In this document: positions 20,149 through 27,232 of the stretch, one piece after another
Numbering within the stretch: position 1 is the stretch's first letter
Layout of the letters: every line of letters starts with the position of its first letter
Assembly: GCF_902143375.2 (NCBI RefSeq)
Contig: NZ_CABFVA020000116.1
Location: 1-64,000 of the forward strand
DNA length: 64,000 bases
Origin: Methylacidimicrobium tartarophylax
GTDB lineage: Bacteria; Verrucomicrobiota; Verrucomicrobiia; Methylacidiphilales; Methylacidiphilaceae
Direction of reading: 5' to 3'
Made by a program: the position numbers and the translations under genes
Notes under the pieces: model-generated
Databases searched by the model: none
What the model saw: the letters and a program-made list of their open reading frames with translations, nothing else
What the model was told of the DNA's origin: nothing

Positions 20149-20889
20149 ATGGAAAGCTTGGGTTTGGTCAACTGTTTTGCCGCCGGCGGGCTGGTCTACG
20201 CCTTCGAAAAGGCGACTCTGGCGAGCAAGTTGATCCTCTTCCTGCTCCTCCTGGCTTCCTCGCTGAGCTGGACGGTTATCTTTGTTAAGTTCGGACAGCT
20301 TCGTTTCGCGCGGCGCCAGACCCAGCGTTTTCTCGAGAGACTTCGTCCCGGTTCCTGGTACGTGCCCTATGCCAACCGGGAGCGATTCCCGGGCTCTCCG
20401 GAGCACGCCGTCTATGCGGTCGCCTTTCAAGAACTCCTGCACCAAGCCCATTTCCCCTCGGTCGTAGGAGGACCTCCTCCGGAAAAGCTCCTTCCCGATA
20501 TCCTGGTGAAGCCGCCTGCGGTCAAGGCGGTGCAGGGAGCGATCGAGCGCGAGCTCGGCATCCAGGGCCTGTTCCTGGAAGAGCAGATGGTGCTCCTGGC
20601 GACCGCTGCGTCCGGAGCGCCCTTCCTCGGCCTTTTAGGAACCGTGTGGGGGGTGATGGACGCGTTCAGCGACATTGCGATCGTGGGAAAGGCATCCCTC
20701 GCCGCCATGGCGCCGGGAGTCTCGGGCTCCTTGATCTGCACGGTGACCGGTCTTCTGGTGGCGATCCCGGCCCTTTTTGCGTACAATTTTCTCATTGCGA
20801 CGATTCGTTCGCATACGATCCGAATGGAGAATTTTGCAGCGGAGTTGCAGAGCGAGTTGGAGCGCTCCTTTCTGGAGCCTGACTCATGA
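20149..20889 (+). CDS. tolQ: TolQ/ExbB/MotA-family proton channel
   Basis: 246 residues with three membrane helices: one near residues 25-50 (LILFLLLLASSLSWTVIFVK) and two in the C-terminal half. The family core includes FLGLLGTVWGVMDAF and a following Met/Pro/Gly-rich region with LAAMAPGVSGSLICTVTGLLVAIPA. With TolR it forms the inner-membrane motor that uses the proton gradient to drive the Tol-Pal system. Its stop overlaps the tolR start (ATGA). First gene of a tol-pal cluster. Confidence 0.9.
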   Translation: MESLGLVNCFAAGGLVYAFEKATLASKLILFLLLLASSLSWTVIFVKFGQLRFARRQTQRFLERLRPGSWYVPYANRERFPGSPEHAVYAVAFQELLHQAHFPSVVGGPPPEKLLPDILVKPPAVKAVQGAIERELGIQGLFLEEQMVLLATAASGAPFLGLLGTVWGVMDAFSDIAIVGKASLAAMAPGVSGSLICTVTGLLVAIPALFAYNFLIATIRSHTIRMENFAAELQSELERSFLEPDS

Positions 20890-21323
20890 AGCGCTTTTCC
20901 CAGAGAATGTCGGCGCGAGGCTTTGCCGAGCTGAACGTGACTCCCATGCTCGATTTTGCTTTCACCCTGCTGGTCATCTTTTTGATTACGACGCCGCTCC
21001 TGGAAAGCGGAATCGACGTCTCCCTTCCGCAAGCCGCCGCCAACCGTCGGCCTCCCAACCCCCACTCGGTCCAGACGGTCACGGTCACTCGGGCGGGCGG
21101 TCTCTTTTGGAATCGTGAGCCGATCACGATCGCTCAGCTTCCCGGCCGGGTTGCGGAAGCACTCCGGCTTCATCCGGATCTGGCGGTTGCAGTCCGGGCC
21201 GACAAAGATCTCCGATACCAGGAACTGGTCAGCGTTTTCGACACGCTCCAAGCCGGGGGAGTTCCCCAAGTGGCTCTCGTCCATGCCGAGGAAGCTGCGG
21301 GCCTTCCTCCCGCTACCCCTTGA
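20886..21323 (+). CDS. tolR: TolR/ExbD-family biopolymer transport protein
   Basis: 145 residues. One membrane helix near the N-terminus, introduced by LNVTPMLDFAFTLLVIFLI, whose Asp is the proton-responsive residue of TolR/ExbD. The rest is a periplasmic domain ending HLHPDLAVAVRADKD-like segments (here LRLHPDLAVAVRADKD) and a VFDTLQAGGV helix. Partner of the tolQ product. Confidence 0.92.
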   Translation: MKRFSQRMSARGFAELNVTPMLDFAFTLLVIFLITTPLLESGIDVSLPQAAANRRPPNPHSVQTVTVTRAGGLFWNREPITIAQLPGRVAEALRLHPDLAVAVRADKDLRYQELVSVFDTLQAGGVPQVALVHAEEAAGLPPATP

Positions 21324-22216
21324 CGCCCCTCTCCTTCCGCCATCAGAATGGAACTGCCGTGACGCGAGACTCGATCTCCCGCAAGCCATCCCTTCCGAAG
21401 GAGCAGCCTTCCCATGCCCGGGCCTTCCGGCGAACCTATCCGCTGGTCGCCGCCGGCCATCTTCTCGCCCTGCTTCTTCTCCTCGTGCTCGCCAAGTTCG
21501 TAGCGAGCCGCCCTGCTCCTGCGGCTTTCTTCTCCCCCGTTTCTGTGGACAAGACGGGGGCCGGCAACCATTCTCCGCCGCAAGCTCGTGCCGATTCTTC
21601 ACCCTCCCCTGCCGAACCTACCGAAAGGAGAACTCCTTCTCCGGCTGCCCGCGCGGAGAAGGCGGCGAAGCCCGCCTCGTCCTCGATCCACCCCGCTCCC
21701 GTTCCCGTGAAGCCGGCGCCCTCCGTCCCGGTGGTGAAAAAGCATGTCGAGCCTCCCCGGAAGCCTTCCATTCGTCCCAACCTGGTCGAAGTGAGCCGCA
21801 CTCTCCCGGCGGAGGCAACCCCTTCGAAGCCGCCTCCGGTCACCCACCGCAGCGTCGAGCCCTCGACGAAACCGAGCGAGCCCAAAACCGGGCCGCCCGG
21901 CAATGGAGAGGGGGGTGGCTCCTCCTCGAATGCTCCCTCGCTTGGGCCGAACTGGTACTATGCTCTCATTCGAGACCGTCTCTACGCCGCTTGGGATCAA
22001 CCTCTCCACCTTTCGAGCCAAAACCTTGTCGCAAGGGTACGGATTTTCGTTGCCAAGGATGGTCGCATCTCTAAACCTGTCCTCCTTAACTCATCGGATA
22101 ATGAGGAGTTCGACCGCACCGTTTTGGCTGCAGCTCACCAGGTGGAAACGGTGGGAGAGCCCCGTCCCCAGGACGTGGCCGAAGCCGTTACGGTCACCTT
22201 CCGCATGGTACACTGA
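21320..22216 (+). CDS. TonB/TolA-like energy-transducing protein
   Basis: Up to 298 residues. A membrane anchor (about 43-64, VAAGHLLALLLLLVLAKFV), then a long Pro/Lys/Ser-rich periplasmic linker (about 75-205) and a C-terminal TonB-like domain (NWYYALIRDRLYAAWDQP; ARVRIFVAKDGRISKPVLLN; FDRTVLAAA). By position between tolR and tolB it should be the TolA equivalent, reaching Pal and TolB. TTG 21320 overlaps the tolR TGA; GTG 21359 would shorten it by 13 residues. Confidence 0.82.
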   Translation: MTPLSFRHQNGTAVTRDSISRKPSLPKEQPSHARAFRRTYPLVAAGHLLALLLLLVLAKFVASRPAPAAFFSPVSVDKTGAGNHSPPQARADSSPSPAEPTERRTPSPAARAEKAAKPASSSIHPAPVPVKPAPSVPVVKKHVEPPRKPSIRPNLVEVSRTLPAEATPSKPPPVTHRSVEPSTKPSEPKTGPPGNGEGGGSSSNAPSLGPNWYYALIRDRLYAAWDQPLHLSSQNLVARVRIFVAKDGRISKPVLLNSSDNEEFDRTVLAAAHQVETVGEPRPQDVAEAVTVTFRMVH

Positions 22217-23384
22217 TTGGGTCCGTATCGGAAAGTCGAGAGCTGCGCGGGGAGTCCTCTTCCTCCTCCTGTTGGTTTTGCCTCTTTCTTCATCCTGGAG
22301 TCAGGTCGAGGTCACCGGGGGCAAGGCAGCGGTCGCCCTGCTTCCCTTTAGCGGCCCGGAAGGGGCCAAAGCGCATGCCATCGTGAGCGCCGATTTGACC
22401 CGGACCCTCCTGATTCAGGTGACTTCGGGCGCTCACGAGCGTTTCGAAGCATCCGCCACGGTGAGCGGCGGATCACTCACCGGCCGCCTCGTCGACCGGC
22501 ATCAAAAAACTCCGCCGGTAGAGCGCACCTTTGCCGGAGATCTGCGCCGGATCGCCCATGAATTTGCCGATATGGTCACGCAGCAGGTCACCGGCGTCGC
22601 CGGGTTCGCGACCAGCCGCGTCGCCTTCATTTCACAGGAAACAGGCTATAAGGAGCTCTACGTCATGGATATAGACGGAGCGAACGTTCAGCGCATCACC
22701 GCAGACCGCTCGATCAGCGCCCATCCTCGCTGGAGTCACGACGGCGCCCTTCTCGTTTACACCTCTTATCGGAGCGGCTATCCTGATGTCTACATCGTGA
22801 AACTCGGCAAACGGACGCGGAGCCGAGTCGCATTTTTCCCCGGCATCAATTCGGGCGCCGCCTTCTCCCCGGATGACCTGACCTTGGCGCTGACCCTGAG
22901 TAAAGACGGCAATCCGGAAATCTACCTCATGCCGGTGGACGGTGGGGCGCCTCATCGACTGACGCGCAATCGGGCAACCAATACCTCTCCCTGCTGGTCT
23001 CCCGACGGCCAGGAGATTGTCTACACTTCGGACGAGCGGGGAAGTGTGCAGCTCTTCGTGATTTCCGCCCAGGGAGGATCGGCTCGCCGTCTGTTGACGG
23101 GGAATGCCTATAGCTCCGAGCCCGACTGGTCTCCCGACGGCAAAAACATCGCCTATGCCGCCCGGATCGCCGGCGAATTTCAAATCGGCGAGTATGCCCT
23201 CTCGTCAGCGACAGCGGTCGTGTTGAGTAGCGGCGGAGGGGAGGATCCATCCTGGACGAGGAACTCTCGCCACCTGGTGTTTGCCCGCGGGGGGTCCCTC
23301 TATCTCATGGATTCGGTTTCCAGACAGACCGCTCCTCTTCCGAACAGCCTTTCCCGTTGTTCCGAACCATCCGTCTCCCCTTGA
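22101..23384 (+). CDS. tolB: TolB periplasmic beta-propeller protein
   Basis: About 380 mature residues after a signal peptide (GVLFLLLLVLPLSSSWSQ). An N-terminal domain (AVALLPFSGPEGAKAHAIVSADLTRTL) is followed by repeated propeller blades with the TolB pattern: AHPRWSHDGALLVYTS, GAAFSPDDLTLALT, TSPCWSPDGQEIVYTS, SEPDWSPDGKNIAYAA. TolB binds Pal and OmpA. No ATG, GTG or TTG occurs in frame between the upstream gene's end and the signal peptide. The nearest canonical start is ATG 22101, deep inside the upstream gene; ATC 22227 would give an ideal signal peptide. The start is therefore unresolved. Confidence 0.88.
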   Translation: MRSSTAPFWLQLTRWKRWESPVPRTWPKPLRSPSAWYTDWVRIGKSRAARGVLFLLLLVLPLSSSWSQVEVTGGKAAVALLPFSGPEGAKAHAIVSADLTRTLLIQVTSGAHERFEASATVSGGSLTGRLVDRHQKTPPVERTFAGDLRRIAHEFADMVTQQVTGVAGFATSRVAFISQETGYKELYVMDIDGANVQRITADRSISAHPRWSHDGALLVYTSYRSGYPDVYIVKLGKRTRSRVAFFPGINSGAAFSPDDLTLALTLSKDGNPEIYLMPVDGGAPHRLTRNRATNTSPCWSPDGQEIVYTSDERGSVQLFVISAQGGSARRLLTGNAYSSEPDWSPDGKNIAYAARIAGEFQIGEYALSSATAVVLSSGGGEDPSWTRNSRHLVFARGGSLYLMDSVSRQTAPLPNSLSRCSEPSVSP

Positions 23385-23390
23385 ACGCAC

Positions 23391-23936
23391 ATGAATTCCT
23401 TACCGCTCCTTCGCCGCTCGGGTTCGATCCGCCACTTCACCGGACTCTTTCTTTCGCTGGTGCTCCTCGTCTCTCTTGCGAGCTGCGCCAAGCCTAAGAA
23501 GAACGGCGGAGTCTCCGCTCCGGAGGAGGAATCCCTCACCACCTCTCCGCTGCCTAGCCGCGGGGACTTTAATCCGGAAACCGATGTCAACTATGCTCCG
23601 CTTCGCGCCGAGACCGTCTATTTTTCCTTCGACAGCTCGGCCATTCCGAGCGGAGAGCGAGGAAAGCTGGAAAAGGCAGCTCAGTGGATGGCCGAAAACC
23701 CGGATAGGTTGCTTCTCTTGGCAGGCCATTGCGACGAGCGGGGGACCGAGGAATACAATCGAGGTCTCGGAGAACGGCGGGCCCTCGCCGTCCGCGAATA
23801 TCTCATCGGCCTCGGCATTTCGCCCCAGCGACTTCATACGATCAGCTATGGAAAAGACCGACCGGTAGCCCGCGGCCACAGCGAAGCAGATTATATCCGG
23901 AATCGGCGGGTGGAGCTGGGAGTCATCGAAAAGTAG
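23391..23936 (+). CDS. pal: Peptidoglycan-associated lipoprotein Pal (OmpA-like)
   Basis: 181 residues. A lipoprotein signal LLVSLASC anchors the protein to the outer membrane through Cys32. The OmpA-like peptidoglycan-binding domain spans about 75-180: VYFSFDSSAI, LLLLAGHCDERGTEEYN, LGERRALAVREYL and NRRVELGVIEK, with the Asp and Arg residues that bind meso-diaminopimelate. It follows tolB by six bases. No CpoB/YbgF-type TPR gene follows, unlike in many tol-pal operons. Confidence 0.93.
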   Translation: MNSLPLLRRSGSIRHFTGLFLSLVLLVSLASCAKPKKNGGVSAPEEESLTTSPLPSRGDFNPETDVNYAPLRAETVYFSFDSSAIPSGERGKLEKAAQWMAENPDRLLLLAGHCDERGTEEYNRGLGERRALAVREYLIGLGISPQRLHTISYGKDRPVARGHSEADYIRNRRVELGVIEK

Positions 23937-24018
23937 CGGCTCCTCCTGACCGCTCTCCTCGCGGCGGCCGGATGCCGCAATCTTTGTCGTCGGCGCCGAC
24001 TTACGGTATCCTACGAGG

Positions 24019-25392
24019 GTGGACGAACTCTTCCCGATCGCAAGCGTCACCGCATCACCCGTTTCGGAGGTCGCACCTTTGGCGGTACGACTGCGGCCGC
24101 GCGGCCTTGAGGAAATCGTGGGGCAGGAGTCTCTGCTCGCCCCGGGGAAGCCGCTGCGCCGCCTTGTCGATGCCGACCGGCTGGGCTCGGTGATTCTCTT
24201 CGGCCCTCCCGGCAGCGGTAAAACGTCTTTCGCCGAAGCGGTTGCCTGCGCGACGAAGCGGCCTTTCACGAGGCTCAACGCCGCTGATTCGGGCGTGCCC
24301 GAGCTGCGAAAGATCCTGGAGCGTGCTTCCGTCCATTTCTCGAGGCGGGGAGAGCCGACGATCTTGTTTCTGGATGAAATCCATCGTTTCAATCGTGCGC
24401 AGCAGGACTCTCTGCTTTCCGGAGTGGAAGAGGGGGTCATTCGCCTGATCGGGGCGACGACGCACAACCCATGCTTCGCTCTGAGCGCTCCTCTTCTTTC
24501 CCGATCGCAAGTCTTCGAGTTTACTCCCCTGTCTGCGACTCAACTGGATCAGATCCTCTCCCGCGCCCTGGAGGATTCCGAGCGCGGTCTCGGCCGCTTC
24601 CAGTGCCGACTCGATCCGCTGGCCCGACAACACCTTCTTGCCGCGGCACAGGGGGACGCCCGCCGGCTCCTCAACGCCTTGGAGGTGGCCGTTCTTTCCA
24701 CCCCGCCTTCTCCGGACGGGAACATCGAGATCGACCGGGAAGCCGCCGAGAATTCGTGTCGGAGGAAGATGCCTCGCTACGATCGGGACCAGGATGAGCA
24801 CTACGACACGATTTCGGCATTCATCAAGTCGGTTCGGGGGGGAGACCCGGATTCGAGCCTCTACTGGCTTGCGAAGATGCTCGTCGCCGGAGAAGATCCA
24901 CGATTCATCGCCCGCAGGCTCGTGATCCTGGCGTCGGAAGACGTCGGACTTGCCGAACCATCGGCTCTTCCTCTCGCCGTCGCTGCGTGCCAGGCGGTGG
25001 AGCAGATTGGGATGCCGGAAGGCCGAATCCCCCTGGCGGAAGCGGTGATCTATCTCGCCACGCTGCCGAAGAGCAACTCTGCCTATGCGGCGATCAATCG
25101 GGCGATCGAGGCGGTGGAGAAAGGAGAGACCGTTTCCGTTCCCCCCTCTCTCCGTGACGCTCACTACGCCGGCGCAGCCCGTTTGGGCCGCGGAGTGGGC
25201 TACCAATACAGTCATGACTATCCCGAGGCGATCTCTCCACAAGACTATGGAATCGTTCCCGGCCGCTTCTACGAGCCGATCCATCGTGGCGAGGAGAAGG
25301 AAATGGCCGAGAGGCTGAAACGGTGGCGGGCCCTTCGCTCATCAACGACTCGGGAGCCGGAGGGGAGGCCCTCTTCCCCCGAAAAACAGTAG
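24019..25392 (+). CDS. rarA: Replication-associated recombination protein A (RarA/MgsA)
   Basis: 457 residues. AAA+ ATPase with Walker A FGPPGSGKT, Walker B ILFLDEIHRFN and sensor segment LIGATTHNPCF, followed by the C-terminal MgsA/RarA domain that forms tetramers (YDTISAFIKSVRGGDPDSSLYWLAKMLVAGEDP). It acts at stalled replication forks. The start is GTG 24019. Standing between pal and the Bat genes, it is not obviously part of either operon. Confidence 0.93.
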   Translation: MDELFPIASVTASPVSEVAPLAVRLRPRGLEEIVGQESLLAPGKPLRRLVDADRLGSVILFGPPGSGKTSFAEAVACATKRPFTRLNAADSGVPELRKILERASVHFSRRGEPTILFLDEIHRFNRAQQDSLLSGVEEGVIRLIGATTHNPCFALSAPLLSRSQVFEFTPLSATQLDQILSRALEDSERGLGRFQCRLDPLARQHLLAAAQGDARRLLNALEVAVLSTPPSPDGNIEIDREAAENSCRRKMPRYDRDQDEHYDTISAFIKSVRGGDPDSSLYWLAKMLVAGEDPRFIARRLVILASEDVGLAEPSALPLAVAACQAVEQIGMPEGRIPLAEAVIYLATLPKSNSAYAAINRAIEAVEKGETVSVPPSLRDAHYAGAARLGRGVGYQYSHDYPEAISPQDYGIVPGRFYEPIHRGEEKEMAERLKRWRALRSSTTREPEGRPSSPEKQ

Positions 25393-25486
25393 TCCGCATG
25401 CGTCCATTCATTCCCGGCTCGACATTTTTCTTGGTGGAGTGGGCCATGTTCGCCAAAGTTATTCGAATCTGTCTGCATTTGCGCCT

Positions 25487-27232
25487 ATGAGCTGGCGCTC
25501 TCCTTCCTGGTTCATCCTTGGACTTCCGCTCCTGGCTGCTGCGGCGATTCTCCTCCGGCGCTCGAGAGAGAACTCCCCGATGCGGAGACCCTTCCTCTGT
25601 CTGATTCCGACAGACGGGCGCTGGATGATCCGCGCCGGCACAAGCGGTCTCCATCGCCGCCCCTGGTTTTTTTTTCTGGCCGGCTTTTTGGCCATCTTAG
25701 CGTTGGCAGGCCCCCAATGGGGGAAAAGCTCGCGGCAGCTGCTTCGTCCGTCCACCGACCTAGTCATCGCCTTGGATCTCTCCCGGAGCATGACCGCGCA
25801 GGATCTGGCCCCCTCTCGGCTCGATCGGGCCAAGTTGCTGATTCGCGCCTTTCTCCAGGAAGCCGCGGGACAACGGATTGGCCTCCTCGTCTTCTCCAAC
25901 TCAGCTCAGCTTGCGGTGCCCCTGACCACGGATTACGGCGCTCTCGAGGAGCTATTGGCCGAGCTCACTCCTGCCAGCCTTCCCGAGGCGGGAACCGATT
26001 TCGGCGCTCTCCTGGACGAGACATTCGATACTTTTTCCCAGAGGGATTCCGCTCATCGGATTCTTCTCATTCTTAGCGATGGCGAAGATCACGGAAGCGG
26101 ATGGAAGGAAAGAGTTCCTCGGCTGGTGAGGATGGGCGTCCGCATCTGCGCGATCGGCCTTGGCACGGATCGGGGAGGGTTGGTTCCGGATCCGCGAGGG
26201 GGATTCCTCAAGACCGACGGAGGACATCCGGTTCTCTCGCATCTGCAGCCGGAAGCCTTGCGCGCCTTGGCGTCGGCAACCGGCGGGCGATATTTTCGGG
26301 GGGACCGGTGGGTGACCTTGGCGGAGATCCTTGAGGTGGATTCCGCCGCCAATGCAACTCGATTGGAGCAGATTGCAGGTCAGGCGGAACGTTTCACCTA
26401 TTTCCTCCTTCCCGCCGTTCTCTGCTGGTGTGTAAGCCTTCTTTGGGAACTGCCGGCCTTCCGCTCCTCCCCCAAAACCCCCGTTTCGTCTCGTCCCCTT
26501 GCCACAGGCTCGAAGGTTCCCCTTCTGCTGCTTTTCGGACTGGGGGGGCTGTTCTCCGCGGTCTCTTTCTCCCATGCGAAATCGGATGCGGCTTCGGCTT
26601 CCGCCGGCGAAGGAAAGGATGCGCTGATCCCCTGCGTTCAGGCTCTTGCTCGAAAAGATCAACTCTTTGCGTCCGATTACGGCACGCTGGCTCAGGAGAC
26701 GATTTCTTGGTGCCGAAATCGGCAGGAGTCCGGCTTATCCGCCGGGGTGATTCAGGATGGGCTGGTTGCCGTCGACCGAGGCGAGCGGCTGGATCCCCGC
26801 CTTCTTCCCTGGAAGCAGTTGCGCAAGGAGCTTGAGGGCTTCCTCAAAGCGAGCCGCCCCCCGGACGCTCCCTTGGAAGACTCCCATTCGTCTTCTCAGC
26901 ATCAAGGCTCGTCCTCCGGTCCCCCCTCCCGGTTCCGATCGGCGGCGGGCGCTCGCCCGCAACCGTCGGGAAGCGGGCAGCGGCAACGCTCTTCTCCTGG
27001 ATCTCCCGAGGGGAAGGCTCCGGCTTCGCCTTCCCCGTCTTTGTCGGATTCCTCGAAGCAGAAGGATGGCGCGGATTCGCATGCGGGGCAGTCGTCTCCG
27101 GAAGGGCGGAATGGAACCAAGGCGCGCTTGCGTCAGGTGGAGCGTTTAGATCGCCCAGCCCTCCTCTTCGAGCGGATGCGGCAAAAGGAGGCAGAACAGG
27201 CGGATGTCCCGCCCGAACCAATGGATTGGTGA
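25487..27232 (+). CDS. Bat-type von Willebrand factor A protein with TPR-like tail
   Basis: 581 residues. A membrane helix (about 8-25) and a second (about 62-80) precede a VWA domain whose MIDAS is intact (VIALDLSRSMTAQD, DxSxS; later ILSDGEDHG). Helices near 315-330 and 350-370 follow. The C-terminal 200 residues resemble BatC-type TPR segments and end in Ser/Pro/Gln-rich low-complexity sequence. In Bacteroides aerotolerance operons BatA/BatB/BatC occupy separate genes; here one gene seems to combine roles. Its TGA overlaps the GTG start of the next gene. No moxR or DUF58 gene is adjacent. Confidence 0.82.
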   Translation: MSWRSPSWFILGLPLLAAAAILLRRSRENSPMRRPFLCLIPTDGRWMIRAGTSGLHRRPWFFFLAGFLAILALAGPQWGKSSRQLLRPSTDLVIALDLSRSMTAQDLAPSRLDRAKLLIRAFLQEAAGQRIGLLVFSNSAQLAVPLTTDYGALEELLAELTPASLPEAGTDFGALLDETFDTFSQRDSAHRILLILSDGEDHGSGWKERVPRLVRMGVRICAIGLGTDRGGLVPDPRGGFLKTDGGHPVLSHLQPEALRALASATGGRYFRGDRWVTLAEILEVDSAANATRLEQIAGQAERFTYFLLPAVLCWCVSLLWELPAFRSSPKTPVSSRPLATGSKVPLLLLFGLGGLFSAVSFSHAKSDAASASAGEGKDALIPCVQALARKDQLFASDYGTLAQETISWCRNRQESGLSAGVIQDGLVAVDRGERLDPRLLPWKQLRKELEGFLKASRPPDAPLEDSHSSSQHQGSSSGPPSRFRSAAGARPQPSGSGQRQRSSPGSPEGKAPASPSPSLSDSSKQKDGADSHAGQSSPEGRNGTKARLRQVERLDRPALLFERMRQKEAEQADVPPEPMDW

